Shown in pieces: positions 1-9,057 of a stretch of DNA of 64,000 nt. The stretch is taken from NCBI RefSeq assembly GCF_012844455.2, contig NZ_JABBCQ020000001.1, positions 62,001-126,000 of the forward strand. The letters run 5' to 3'. The translations under genes were made by a program, and so were the position numbers. The DNA is from Comamonas suwonensis. Its GTDB lineage: Bacteria; Pseudomonadota; Gammaproteobacteria; Burkholderiales; Burkholderiaceae_C. Under the pieces are notes generated by a model. That model searched no databases, was not told the origin of the DNA, and saw only the letters and a program-made list of their open reading frames with translations. The first letter of the stretch is position 1. Each line of letters begins with the position of its first letter.

Positions 1-688
<688 letters not shown>

Positions 689-714
689 TCTCCACTGATT
701 ACAAGCAAAACATG

Positions 715-756
715 CCTCTAGCGCTTATCTGATAAGCGCTAGCAGCTATCAAAAAA
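715..756 (+). repeat. Intergenic AGCGCTTAT/AGCAGCTATC hairpin repeat, copy 1
   Basis: The clearest copy of a family found about 13 times here. TAGCGCTTAT pairs with ATAAGCGCTA, followed by the conserved tail GCAGCTATCAAAA. It lies between the gap stop codon and the terminator. Confidence 0.8.
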
Positions 757-786
757 GCCAGTATGGGACGCCATGCTGGCTTTTTT
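751..786 (+). terminator. Rho-independent terminator of gap
   Basis: AAAAAGCCAG..ATG pairs with CAT.CTGGCTTTTTT across a short loop and ends in six T. It covers an in-frame ATG at 763, which argues against that ATG as the start of the next gene. Confidence 0.9.
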
Positions 787-912
787 GTTGCCCGGGCGCA
801 AAGTCGTCGTGCAAGCAGGCTGGGCAGCGGCTCGGATACATTTGTAACGCGCAGCGGGCAACGGACTTCCAGCCTCATGGATGCGCAGCCATTTCCTTTC
901 GACAAGGCCGCC

Positions 913-2415
913 ATGTTTATCGCGATCCCTCTTGAGAACAAGCCCTCCTGGCGATCCCCGCCCTGGATGACAGTGCTGCTCATCGCCGTCAACTGTCTGA
1001 TTTTCTGGGGGTGGCAGGTCCCCGAAGAAACAGCGGTAGAACGGGCCGGGGCCCGATACGCCCAGACCATGCTGCCCACAATCGAGCTGCCCTTGTTTCT
1101 GACCCATCTCAAACAACAGGCCGCTCAAGGCAACACCCGCTATGAGCGCAACATCGTCCAGGCGGCCGAGGGCCTTTACAAACGCAAGGCCTACGCCCAG
1201 CTGTATGCGCTGATGTGGCAGGAAAAAAAATTCCGCCAGCAGTTACTGGATGGGCTGCTCATCACGCCCAGCCATCCACGTTATGCCCAGTGGACGGAAG
1301 CGCGGGACGCCTTTGCCCCGCAAGAGCCCCGCAGCCGTTTTACCGAGCGCTGGTCCATCAGCTATGAGCCCGATGCAGGCTGGCAACCCCTGCAGGCCTT
1401 CACCTCCATTTTTTTGCATGGCAGCACCGGCCATCTGCTGGGCAATATGGCGTTTCTGTTTCTGTTCGGCTTCACGCTGGAGCTGGCGCTGGGGGCCTTC
1501 ACCTATCTGGCTTTTTATGTGGTCGGCGGCATCGGGGCATCGCTGTTCGCGCTGATGTTCTATGCCGGCATGGGTGGTTACGGCCTGGGGGCATCGGGGG
1601 CGATTTCGGCCCTCATGGCCATGTACGCCGTGATGTACCGCATGCGGCGCATACGCTTTTTCTACATGCTGCTGTTCTACTTCAACTACGCCACCTGGCC
1701 CGCGCTGATCATGTTGCCAGTCTGGATGAGCGTGGAGCTGCTGCAGCATCTGCTGGGCGGCAAGCAGGTCGCCTATATGGCCCACTTTGGCGGCTTGCTG
1801 ACAGGTGCCCTGCTGATGTGGATCTATATGCGTTTGCAGGTCGTAGAGGCTCCGGTCAACGAACAAGAGCGTGCCAACGCCATCACCCAACCGCTGACCG
1901 AGGCCGTGGCGCGCGCCCAGCGCTACACCGACGCCCTGGAATTTGGACGTGCGGCACCCGCCTGGCGCGAAGCAGCACGCCTGGCGCCGTCGGACCTCGG
2001 CATCTTGCGTGCATGGTTTGAAAGCTCGCGGCATCAGCCGGGCAGCGAGGATTTTCATGCCGCGGCGCGGCGGATCTTCAAGCTGCCGGCGGCGACCGAT
2101 ACCGAACGCCAGCTCCAGTTGTCCAGCTATCGCACCTACCAGCAACGCGCGCAACCCAGCATGCGCATGAGTGCGGACACCATGCATGGTCTGGCACGCA
2201 GCTTTGTGCGCTTAGGAGCCCTGCCCGAAGCGGAAAACCTTTGTCGGTCGTTGCTCAGAGTTGCGGAGCATCCGCAATGGCCAGCCACCTTGTTGCTGCT
2301 GGTCAACGGCATGGCCCAGACCGGACGTGTGCAGGAGGCCAAGGCCTGGCTCCCCACACTCCAGCAACTGGCCCCCCAGGAAGCGGTCACACGCTGGCTG
2401 GCGCAGCAGGGATAG
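913..2415 (+). CDS. Rhomboid-family intramembrane serine protease with C-terminal helical domain
   Basis: Predicted 500-residue inner-membrane protease. The rhomboid core is clear: HLLGNMAFLFLFG (conserved H and N), the nucleophile motif GASG with Ser about residue 228, and the catalytic His in MAHFGG about residue 291. A long periplasmic-type loop lies between the first membrane helix and the core. After the last helix, about 190 residues are soluble, Ala/Leu/Arg-rich and helical, resembling TPR-like repeats. I chose ATG 913 because AAGG precedes it. ATG 877 is possible, and ATG 763 lies inside the gap terminator. It converges with the next gene, with 18 bases between the stops. The substrate is unknown. 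Confidence 0.88.
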   Translation: MFIAIPLENKPSWRSPPWMTVLLIAVNCLIFWGWQVPEETAVERAGARYAQTMLPTIELPLFLTHLKQQAAQGNTRYERNIVQAAEGLYKRKAYAQLYALMWQEKKFRQQLLDGLLITPSHPRYAQWTEARDAFAPQEPRSRFTERWSISYEPDAGWQPLQAFTSIFLHGSTGHLLGNMAFLFLFGFTLELALGAFTYLAFYVVGGIGASLFALMFYAGMGGYGLGASGAISALMAMYAVMYRMRRIRFFYMLLFYFNYATWPALIMLPVWMSVELLQHLLGGKQVAYMAHFGGLLTGALLMWIYMRLQVVEAPVNEQERANAITQPLTEAVARAQRYTDALEFGRAAPAWREAARLAPSDLGILRAWFESSRHQPGSEDFHAAARRIFKLPAATDTERQLQLSSYRTYQQRAQPSMRMSADTMHGLARSFVRLGALPEAENLCRSLLRVAEHPQWPATLLLLVNGMAQTGRVQEAKAWLPTLQQLAPQEAVTRWLAQQG

Positions 2416-2433
2416 CTTGCAACGGATCCAAGA

Positions 2434-3753
2434 TCAGGGCGTGGTACCGAGCTCTTCCAACTCATCGCGCAGCACCCACTCTGCCTCCTTGGTGCTGGCA
2501 TGCCCGGGGAAGCGCTGCTTCATTTGCATATACACGTGGACTCCCTGCATGGGCTGCTCCAGCCCCTGCTTGTAGGCCCGCACCACCAGCTCCAGCATGG
2601 ACGGAATCAGACTGCTGCCAGCAAAGCGCTTTTCAAACTCCTTCGCCAGGATCAGCACATATCTGGGCTTGCCCGCCTTCCACGCCTGCTGGGCTAGCTC
2701 GTAACTGAACTGGGCCGAATCGAGTTTGAAATCTGGCTTGCGCTTGACGCAACTCACCCAGGCATCCAGCGCTTCGCCCGCACGCTGCTGGGCCAGTAGC
2801 TTGGGGATAAACCGCTGGGCATGATCGGCCAGCGTATCCACGCTCTCTGTCAGCTTGAGCACCCGGAAGTAACGGCGATGATCGGGCAGGCTCTCGTCAT
2901 CCTCGCGCAGCCATTCGCGGGCCTGATTCACGGCCTCGTCCATCTTGTTGTCCTGCACCAGCCGGGCAACCACGGCATCGCGGCGCTTGGCTTCTAGGGC
3001 TGCCGGATCGATCTGCACGCTGGCAGGGCCTTCCGGGGCCTGCACGGGCTCGATATCGAGCGCGGCATGATGCTGGTACATCACATACCCGATCATGGAA
3101 GCCATGACCCAGGTGAAATAAATCATCACAAAGCTCATCAGCGGCAGCACCAGTGCGGGTGCCGCAACCTTGAGCAGCATGGTCATGACCATGGGCGATC
3201 CCTGCTGCAACAAAAACAGAAAGAAGCACAGCAGCAGATAAGACTTACCGATACCGAAAATCGTTGCTAGCAGCTCGAACGGATTGATGGCCGAGCTCAG
3301 GCTATTGGTGTTTATCAGCACCATCCAGGTGGCAGGTATCAGAAATGCCACTACCAGATTGGCAACCACACCCAGGGTCAGACTGCGGGTTGCGAGAAAA
3401 CCCACAAATATCCCGAAAACAACAAGCACCGCGAAGAACTTCCAGGGCAGCCATTTCCAATCCTCATCAACCTGACTGGCTCGAAAATCGGAGCTATGAG
3501 TAATCCCGCGAGATGCAAGAGCTGAAACCTTGAATGCATAGCGGCTGACCGCCAGCATCAGGCCCAGACCCACAACAAATATCCCGATCGGTCCAAAAAT
3601 CAGCCCATAGCTGCATGCAGACAGCACCAAGGCATAGAGCAAGGGCTCGGTCTGCAAAGGAAAAAGGAAAAAATTATTGAGTTTTTGCCAGAACGGAGGG
3701 ATTTTCCACTCGGAAGAATCTCCTGAATGGCGGACGTCGCGTATTGAATTCAA
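2434..3753 (-). CDS. Multispanning membrane protein with C-terminal helical repeat domain, function unknown
   Basis: About 439 residues. The N-terminal half has several hydrophobic segments (about residues 35-75, 100-150, 165-220), typical of an uncharacterised inner-membrane family. The C-terminal half (from about 245) is soluble and rich in short helices (AREWLREDD, AQQAWKAGK, VVRAYKQG), suggestive of TPR-like repeats. I favour a TTG start at 3753, giving MNSIRD: GGGAG lies eight bases upstream, and the TTG overlaps the TGA of a small upstream frame. An in-frame GTG at 3768 is the alternative. It converges with the rhomboid gene, which has the same general plan of membrane domain plus helical repeats. 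I do not recognise a specific function. Confidence 0.75.
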   Translation of the reverse strand: MNSIRDVRHSGDSSEWKIPPFWQKLNNFFLFPLQTEPLLYALVLSACSYGLIFGPIGIFVVGLGLMLAVSRYAFKVSALASRGITHSSDFRASQVDEDWKWLPWKFFAVLVVFGIFVGFLATRSLTLGVVANLVVAFLIPATWMVLINTNSLSSAINPFELLATIFGIGKSYLLLCFFLFLLQQGSPMVMTMLLKVAAPALVLPLMSFVMIYFTWVMASMIGYVMYQHHAALDIEPVQAPEGPASVQIDPAALEAKRRDAVVARLVQDNKMDEAVNQAREWLREDDESLPDHRRYFRVLKLTESVDTLADHAQRFIPKLLAQQRAGEALDAWVSCVKRKPDFKLDSAQFSYELAQQAWKAGKPRYVLILAKEFEKRFAGSSLIPSMLELVVRAYKQGLEQPMQGVHVYMQMKQRFPGHASTKEAEWVLRDELEELGTTP

Positions 3754-3956
3754 TGCCTTTTCTCCCACTCTCTGTGATGAATCGACTGCACCTTGTTTTG
3801 CAGCGACTGAATCCGCTCTGGTATTGCCCGATCTTTCTTGGAGGTCGAGTCATTTTTGGATTTTGAGCTAGAAAATAGCGTCCCACTAAAAACACCGATA
3901 AACCGCCGAAATATTGATTTTTCGCTTGCCAGAAATCCGGCAAATGCTTTTATCAA
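3750..3956 (-). CDS. Possible small basic protein translationally coupled to the membrane protein
   Basis: A 68-residue frame opening at TTG 3956, Lys/Ser/Arg-rich (SSSKSKNDSTSKKDRAIPER) with no recognisable domain. Its stop codon overlaps the likely TTG start of the following gene (TTGA junction), as expected for translational coupling. It lies in a stretch of visibly lower GC than the flanks. Against it: there is no clear ribosome-binding site and only a TTG start. It could equally be the untranslated leader of the downstream gene. Confidence 0.3.
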   Translation of the reverse strand: MIKAFAGFLASEKSIFRRFIGVFSGTLFSSSKSKNDSTSKKDRAIPERIQSLQNKVQSIHHREWEKRH

Positions 3957-4175
3957 TGGTCGGAATAGTTAAGGATATTTCAGGCCTGCGCTTTCACACC
4001 ATCGGCCCAATAGCGTGCAGTCATTGCCATACACATCCCAAGCACTAACACACAGATCCACCGCTGCCGGCGGGGCATTTGCCTAAGCGCAAAAGTCGCC
4101 ATCCGTTGGGTGCAGACATGACTGCGCAAATTCTTTGCAGCGCTTAAAGTGAGCCACGTTTGAGGAGACCCATCC
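3957..4175. other. Intergenic, lower-GC spacer between divergent genes
   Basis: Separates the leftward membrane-protein unit from the rightward OsmC gene and must hold both promoters. Together with 3640-3956 it is AT-richer than the surroundings. A leftward 65-codon frame across it lacks a ribosome-binding site and I do not accept it. Confidence 0.4.
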
Positions 4176-4592
4176 ATGATTCACAGTGCACAAGCGCAAA
4201 GCAGCAATATCCCATATCGCATCACCCTGACCGATGGCCGGGGCCACACCTGGTATGCCGATGAGCCTGTCGCCGATGGAGGTGCAGATACTGCGCCCAA
4301 CCCGATGCAGCTGGTGCTTTCAGCGCTGGGGGCCTGCACAGCCATCACTCTTCAGATGTACGCGGGCCGCAAGCAGTGGCCGCTGAAGCAGATCAACGTC
4401 AACCTGCAGCTCAACCCCGAAGGCAAGCCCGCTGACGGCAATCAGATCACACGCAACATCACCCTGCATGGCGAACTGGATGACGCACAGCGCCAGCGTC
4501 TGCTGCAGATTGCCAATGCCTGCCCTGTGCACAAGCTCCTGGAAGGCAATGTGAGCATCCCTAGTACTCTGGCAGAAGCCACTCAGGCATGA
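4176..4592 (+). CDS. OsmC-family protein
   Basis: 138-residue cytosolic protein of the OsmC/Ohr superfamily, whose characterised members are thiol peroxidases that reduce organic hydroperoxides. The two family cysteines are present: Cys54 in LGACTAITLQMYA and Cys116 in NACPVHKLL, the second in the usual PVH context. The start is ATG 4176 with GAGGAG nine bases upstream. It is a single gene closed by a terminator at 4592-4625. The short N-terminal region fits the OsmC/YhfA branch better than Ohr; the exact substrate cannot be read from sequence. Confidence 0.9.
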   Translation: MIHSAQAQSSNIPYRITLTDGRGHTWYADEPVADGGADTAPNPMQLVLSALGACTAITLQMYAGRKQWPLKQINVNLQLNPEGKPADGNQITRNITLHGELDDAQRQRLLQIANACPVHKLLEGNVSIPSTLAEATQA

Positions 4593-4625
4593 AAAAAGCC
4601 CTGCAATCGCTTGCAGGGCTTTTTA
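4592..4625. terminator. Bidirectional terminator between osmC-like gene and 4656-4937
   Basis: AAAAAGCCCTGCAA pairs with TTGCAGGGCTTTTT around a three-to-four base loop; A-run on one side and T-run on the other serve both converging genes. Confidence 0.9.
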
Positions 4626-4655
4626 CTTTCGGACGTACTGACGCGTGTAACCTGA

Positions 4656-4937
4656 TTACACCGTCACTTCCAGTGCGCCCACTTCCACATAGTGCTCAAA
4701 CTCACGTTTGGCCAGAGAAGCGGTTTCAGGCTGCTGGTCCTCAGGGTCCACCCAGGACAGTACATAGCTGGCAATGGCCGTATCGACCTTCATCTCGATA
4801 CCTTGGGGAATCAGCTCACATGGACCGTCTCCCACACGGTGCTCGACCTTGCCTGTCACGCGAGCCGCAAAGTGCTCCGGGTACTGCTGCACTTCAATCG
4901 CGGAGATCTGGTTACCTGGGGTGTGTTGTTCGCTCAT
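4656..4937 (-). CDS. Conserved-type small acidic protein, function unknown
   Basis: 93 residues, acidic and soluble, with no signal peptide or membrane segment. The start is well supported: GGAGGAA lies eight bases before ATG 4937. The middle reads like a beta-rich domain (HFAARVTGKVEHRV, MKVDTAIASYVLSW) with a single Cys in GPCELIP. I do not recognise the family. It stands alone, converging on the OsmC gene through a shared terminator. Confidence 0.75.
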   Translation of the reverse strand: MSEQHTPGNQISAIEVQQYPEHFAARVTGKVEHRVGDGPCELIPQGIEMKVDTAIASYVLSWVDPEDQQPETASLAKREFEHYVEVGALEVTV

Positions 4938-5170
4938 GGTCTATTCCTCCTGCCGTTGTTAGGTCGCTGCGCACAGATGACGCACATGAAAGCCACTGCT
5001 GGCGGCCTACGCCTTCAAAGTAGCCGACTCCAAGCTGAGTCGCTGTCAGCCGATGGGCTGAGTAGTCACGATGATGTAACTGCGTGCAAGGCGTCAGCGC
5101 ATTTTGCCGTCTGATTGCGTGAAAGCCTTGTTTGAATGACACTCGATACCCATTGCCGTCAGGATTTGTC

Positions 5171-6103
5171 ATGAGTGAATCAAAGAATTTACAACGTTTC
5201 CCCACCCGGATTGCCGATGTTGGCGGCATCCCCATCCACCGAGCCATTCCCCAGGCCGCTCTGCGCAAAGTGGGTGCATGGTGCTTTCTCGATCATGCCG
5301 GCCCTGCAGAGCCGCCTCCACCGGGAATGCAGGTAGGCCCCCATCCTCATATTGGCTTGCAGACTTTTACCTGGATGATTGAAGGTGAAGTACTGCACCG
5401 CGACAGCCTGGGCTCCGAACAAATTATTCGTCCCGGCCAGGTCAATCTGATGACGGCCGGTCATGGCATTGCCCACTCCGAGGAAGCCCAGACGCTGGGC
5501 GTGCATGCGGCCCAGCTGTGGATTGCCCTTCCCGACAGCCACCGCAACATCCCTCCTCGCTTTCAGCACTACCCCGATCTGCCCAAGACTCAGATTGGTG
5601 ACTTTGCGGTGACCGTGCTTGCCGGTGAAGCGCTGGGCCTGGCGGCCCCTGCAGAAGTCCACTCGCCCTTGATGGGCGTGGACCTGCTGGCCTCTGACGC
5701 TGCCAGCCCCGCACGCGCCAGCCTGCCGCTGCGCGAAGACTTTGAGCATGCAGTGATGAGCATGTCCGGCGAAGTGCGCGTGGAAGGCGAAATTCTGCCA
5801 TCTGAAAACCTGATCTATCTACCCGCAGGTACCAAGTCGGTGAACCTGGAATGCTCACCCGGCAGCCGCTTGATCATCATTGGCGGCGAGCCCATGGATG
5901 AGGCCATCTTGTTGTGGTGGAACTTTGTGGCTCGCAGCACTGAAGAAATGAAAGAAGCCCAGGCCCAATGGGAAGCAGAAGCCGCCAGCGCGGATGACAT
6001 CATCAACGGCCAGCCACGCCGTTTTGGCAAGCCCGTGGCCTCTGGCCTGAAGTCTCTGCACTCACCTTCCCTGGAAGGTGTGAGCCTGCGCGCATCGAAA
6101 TAA
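5171..6103 (+). CDS. Pirin-family protein (first of three in the window)
   Basis: 310 residues with the bicupin plan of pirins. The iron-site motifs are visible in the N-terminal cupin: GPHPHIGLQTF (two His) and GHGIAHSEE (His and Glu). Characterised bacterial relatives have quercetin 2,3-dioxygenase activity or act as redox-sensing protein partners; the role here is unknown. I chose ATG 5171 because AGGA precedes it; an upstream TTG at 5132 in frame is less likely. The C-terminal half is the usual pirin C domain (GGEPMDEAILLWWNFVARS). Transcribed alone toward aspA. Confidence 0.9.
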   Translation: MSESKNLQRFPTRIADVGGIPIHRAIPQAALRKVGAWCFLDHAGPAEPPPPGMQVGPHPHIGLQTFTWMIEGEVLHRDSLGSEQIIRPGQVNLMTAGHGIAHSEEAQTLGVHAAQLWIALPDSHRNIPPRFQHYPDLPKTQIGDFAVTVLAGEALGLAAPAEVHSPLMGVDLLASDAASPARASLPLREDFEHAVMSMSGEVRVEGEILPSENLIYLPAGTKSVNLECSPGSRLIIIGGEPMDEAILLWWNFVARSTEEMKEAQAQWEAEAASADDIINGQPRRFGKPVASGLKSLHSPSLEGVSLRASK

Positions 6104-6119
6104 GTCCCGCCAGCGTCGC

Positions 6120-6150
6120 TTCAATTCGCACCAAATTGGTGCGAATTGAA
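6120..6150. promoter_or_regulatory. Perfect 15-bp-arm palindrome with NtrC-like core, upstream of aspA
   Basis: A one-base centre (6135) is flanked by 15-base arms that pair perfectly. The core GCACCAAATTGGTGC (6128-6142) matches the enterobacterial NtrC operator pattern GCACCA-N3-TGGTGC. It has no T-run, so it is not a normal terminator. It lies 260 bases before the aspA start. The activator is inferred only; I found no convincing -24/-12 sigma-54 promoter downstream. Confidence 0.6.
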
Positions 6151-6163
6151 AATTCGAAACTAA

Positions 6164-6194
6164 CAATTAAGCGCATTTTTAATGCTCTTAATTG
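6164..6194. promoter_or_regulatory. Second inverted repeat in the aspA leader
   Basis: CAATTAAGCGCATT and AATGCTCTTAATTG form 14-base arms with one mismatch around a TTT loop, 14 bases after the NtrC-like palindrome. A third hairpin pairs 6300-6309 with 6338-6347. Together they make the aspA leader unusually structured. Confidence 0.4.
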
Positions 6195-6408
6195 CTTTTG
6201 GATTCTTTTAGAAGAAGTCAAGGCATCACAGACTTTGCCACACAAACGTTATGCGCTAAAGGTTTGTACTCATGCATATCTTGCTTTCATAATCCAGCCA
6301 ACGCCCTGGCCTCGAAATGCAACCTCCGCTTTTTCGTCCAGGGCGTTACCACGTCCGGCTTTTGCTGCGCGTGTAAACAATCAAATCTGGAAGCAAGAAA
6401 GCACATCC

Positions 6409-7809
6409 ATGCGTCAAGAACACGACTTCATCGGCATCAAAACCATTCCTCCCGACGCATTCTGGGGCGTTCATTCCGCACGCGCAGTGGAGAACTTCCC
6501 CATCACCGGTCACACCGTGGCACTCATGCCCGAACTGATCCGCGCTTTCGCCTTTGTCAAAAAGGCCGCCGCCCAAGCCAATCTGCAAATGGGCGCGATT
6601 AATGAGACCCAGACCCATGCCATTGCCAAGGCCTGCGACGATCTGATCGCCGGTCAGCTGCACGACCAGTTTGTGGTCGACGTCATTCAAGGCGGCGCTG
6701 GCACGTCCACGAATATGAACGCCAATGAGGTGATCGCCAATCGTGCCCTTGAGCACCTGGGATTGCCAAAGGGCAGCTACGACGTGATTCATCCGAACGA
6801 TCACGTCAACGCCTCGCAAAGCACCAACGACGCCTACCCCACCGCCGTCAAGCTCGCCACCTATGCTGGCATTCAGAAGCTGTTGACCGCCCTGGCCGAG
6901 TTGCGCGGTGCTTTTGAAGCCAAGGCTGGCGAATTTGCCAGCATCCTGAAAATCGGTCGCACACAACTACAAGACGCCGTGCCGATGACTCTGGGTCAGG
7001 AGTTCGCAGCATTTGCCGCCATGATCGCTGACGATGAGAAGCGTCTGAGTGAATCCGCCTACCTGATGTGCGAAGTGAACATGGGCGGAACCGCCATTGG
7101 CACCGGCATCAATGCGCCTGTGGGCTATGCTGATTCCGTGACCAAGGCTCTGGCAGAAATCTCGGGCGTGCCTGTCGTCAAGGCCAGCAACCTGATTGCC
7201 GCCACTGGCGATACGGGTGCATTTGCCGACATCTCTGGCATCTTGAAGCGCGTTGCAGTCAAGTTGTCCAAGATCAGCAATGACTTGCGCCTGCTGTCTT
7301 CCGGTCCGCAAGCTGGCGTGGGCGATATCAAGCTGCCCGCGCGTCAAGCGGGCTCGTCCATCATGCCCGGCAAGGTCAACCCCGTGATCCCCGAGGTGAT
7401 GAACCAGGTCTGCTTTGAAGTGATCGGCAACGACGCTGCCATCACCATGGCAGTGGAAGCTGGTCAGTTGCAGCTCAATGCCTTTGAGCCTCTGATGGGC
7501 TGGGCACTGCACAAGAGCCTGAGCCACCTGTGCAATGCCTGCAAGACACTGCAAGTGAACTGCGTGGAAGGCATTGTGGCCAACGAAGTGCTGCTGGATG
7601 CCCGCATCGCCGAATCGGTGACGCTGGTGACGGCGCTGAACCCGCTGATCGGCTACGAAAAAGCCGCCAAGATTGCCAAGACCGCCATCGCCAACGGCAA
7701 ACAGATTGCTGAAGTGGCGGAAGAGCTGGGCATCATGAGCCAGGCCGACATGAAGAAACTGCTGGTCGCCGATAAGCTGACGCAGGCCGGCGCACTGGCC
7801 GCGGCCTGA
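6409..7809 (+). CDS. aspA: Aspartate ammonia-lyase
   Basis: 466 residues. It catalyses reversible deamination of L-aspartate to fumarate and ammonia in the cytosol, as a homotetramer of the fumarase/aspartase superfamily. Residue-by-residue resemblance to E. coli AspA is strong: DQFVVDVIQGGAGTSTNMN, GRTQLQDAVPMTLGQEF and the superfamily loop GSSIMPGKVNP (about 315-325). The text FIGIKTIPPDAFWGVHS is the aspartase-type N-terminus, which separates it from fumarase C. The frame is open upstream to 6136, but only ATG 6409 gives the family N-terminus. The long leader carries two inverted repeats, the first NtrC-like. A terminator follows. Confidence 0.95.
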   Translation: MRQEHDFIGIKTIPPDAFWGVHSARAVENFPITGHTVALMPELIRAFAFVKKAAAQANLQMGAINETQTHAIAKACDDLIAGQLHDQFVVDVIQGGAGTSTNMNANEVIANRALEHLGLPKGSYDVIHPNDHVNASQSTNDAYPTAVKLATYAGIQKLLTALAELRGAFEAKAGEFASILKIGRTQLQDAVPMTLGQEFAAFAAMIADDEKRLSESAYLMCEVNMGGTAIGTGINAPVGYADSVTKALAEISGVPVVKASNLIAATGDTGAFADISGILKRVAVKLSKISNDLRLLSSGPQAGVGDIKLPARQAGSSIMPGKVNPVIPEVMNQVCFEVIGNDAAITMAVEAGQLQLNAFEPLMGWALHKSLSHLCNACKTLQVNCVEGIVANEVLLDARIAESVTLVTALNPLIGYEKAAKIAKTAIANGKQIAEVAEELGIMSQADMKKLLVADKLTQAGALAAA

Positions 7810-7828
7810 TCGCCGATTCCAGCGCAAC

Positions 7829-7863
7829 GAAAAGGGCATGTTCTGGATGAACATGCCCTTTGT
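7829..7863. terminator. Terminator of aspA (also usable leftward)
   Basis: AAAGGGCATGTTC pairs with GAACATGCCCTTT around a short loop, followed by TTGTTATTT. Confidence 0.85.
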
Positions 7864-7876
7864 TATTTAATATGGT

Positions 7877-7924
7877 TTTAGTAGCTGTCAGCGCCTGTAT
7901 TTAAAGGGCTAGAGGCCAGAAAAC
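7877..7924 (-). repeat. Intergenic AGCGC/AGCTAT hairpin repeat, copy 2
   Basis: Diverged leftward-oriented copy: TAGTAGCTGTCAGCGCC ... GGGCTAGAGGCC. It sits between aspA and the convergent hibernation-factor-like gene. Confidence 0.6.
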
Positions 7925-7933
7925 CTTCACAAT

Positions 7934-8311
7934 TTATGCCACAGATGCGCTCTCGTCGCTGAGGTCATCTACGCCACGTACGCTATCGCGCAGGTTTTTG
8001 TCCTTGACCTTGTCCAGATCGGTTTCCACCGCTCGCTTGAGCTTTTCAATGGCGGAATTGAAAGCGTCCTTGACCTTTTCTGCCTCTGCATTCACGGCGA
8101 TGGGCGGCCTGCCTGTCGCTCGGGTTTCGAGCACACAACGCTTGCCAGGACCGCCAGTGCTTTTGAGGGCATCTACGCCTGTGAGAAAGACCTCCACACG
8201 CACCACATACTCTTTCAGGCGGGCCAGCTTGGTATTGATCTCCTCCTGAGCCCATTGAGCCAGAGACTCTCCACCCTGGATGGAATCGTCGGCATGAACC
8301 TGTACTTGCAT
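7934..8311 (-). CDS. HPF/RaiA-family ribosome-associated protein
   Basis: 125 residues resembling the sigma-54 modulation/S30EA fold: MQVQVHADDS at the start, RLKEYVVRVEVFLTG, and the helix NSAIEKLKRAVETDLDKVK. This family binds the 30S subunit and stabilises hibernating or stressed ribosomes. The start is ATG 8311 with GGAGG six bases upstream; the frame continues upstream but without a ribosome site. It is one of two paralogues here (the canonical hpf is at 16520) and carries a short acidic tail (DDLSDESASVA). It is a single gene, convergent with aspA. Confidence 0.8.
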   Translation of the reverse strand: MQVQVHADDSIQGGESLAQWAQEEINTKLARLKEYVVRVEVFLTGVDALKSTGGPGKRCVLETRATGRPPIAVNAEAEKVKDAFNSAIEKLKRAVETDLDKVKDKNLRDSVRGVDDLSDESASVA

Positions 8312-8590
8312 GCAAATCCTCCTAGTCACCAAATGCCGCAACCACTGCGGCGAAATTTGTCGGGGCGCCATAAAGGCAGGCGAAACCATCGTAACGCCAG
8401 AACCTTGTTCTGCACATCAGGGCTTGTTACGCCAGCGATGCTCAGGGGCTTTATCCATTGTGGATGCGGGCTGGAGGCGATTTGAAAGAGATAGCAACAA
8501 GGGCAGTGTCTATGAGCGCTGGCCTTGCGCCAAAGCAAGAATTGCTGACCGGCAATTTGCAAAAAGTAAAGGTTTTTACGAGCGCAGTCG

Positions 8591-9034
8591 TCAGTTACTG
8601 CCAGCCTTTGGCTGGGGCTCTGTCACAAAGCCGATACGCGTCAGTCCTGCCGCATGCGCCCAGCCCATGACCTGCACCACGCGGCCATAAGGCACGCTGG
8701 TGTCGGCGCGCAATTGCACCTCGGCCTGCGGGTTGCGCTGCCCCAGTTGCTGCAACTGCTCCTGCACCGCAGCATCGTCAGCCACCGCGCCTTGAATCCA
8801 GATTTCGCCCTGCGGGCTGACTTCCACCACCAGCGCATCGCCCTGCGCCACGGGTGCCTGCTGCGTGGCGGCCTGCGCCTTGGGCAGTTGCACGCGCAAG
8901 CTGGCGGCCAGCATGGGGGCGGCCAGAATAAAGATCACCACCAGCACCAGCATCACATCGACCAGCGGGGTAACGTTGATGGTGTTAATGGGCGTATCCG
9001 CGCCCTGGCGTGTACTCATGCGACCAAATGTCAT
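8591..9034 (-). CDS. Biopolymer transport protein ExbD/TolR family
   Basis: 147 residues: a short cytoplasmic N-terminus, one membrane helix (about residues 24-42) containing the conserved proton-path Asp26 in PLVDVMLVLVVIF, and a periplasmic domain ending in GRVVQVMGWAHAAGLTRIGFVTE. It forms a proton-driven energising complex with the MotA/TolQ/ExbB gene just upstream (23 bases apart, same operon). AAGGG lies seven bases before ATG 9034. No tonB, tolA or tolB is adjacent, so whether it serves a Ton or a Tol system is undecided. Confidence 0.92.
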   Translation of the reverse strand: MTFGRMSTRQGADTPINTINVTPLVDVMLVLVVIFILAAPMLAASLRVQLPKAQAATQQAPVAQGDALVVEVSPQGEIWIQGAVADDAAVQEQLQQLGQRNPQAEVQLRADTSVPYGRVVQVMGWAHAAGLTRIGFVTEPQPKAGSN

Positions 9035-9057
9035 GGCGCTACCCTTTGCAAAGAGCT

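Noticed and set aside
763-912. Upstream start (ATG 763) of the rhomboid gene
   Set aside because: It lies inside the stem of the gap terminator and the extra residues do not look like a signal or rhomboid N-terminus.
3980-4177. 65-codon leftward frame before the OsmC gene
   Set aside because: No ribosome-binding site and Arg-rich start; one hydrophobic stretch is not enough evidence.
6150-6408. Sigma-54 promoter for aspA
   Set aside because: No TGGCAC-N5-TTGC match found between the NtrC-like palindrome and the start codon.
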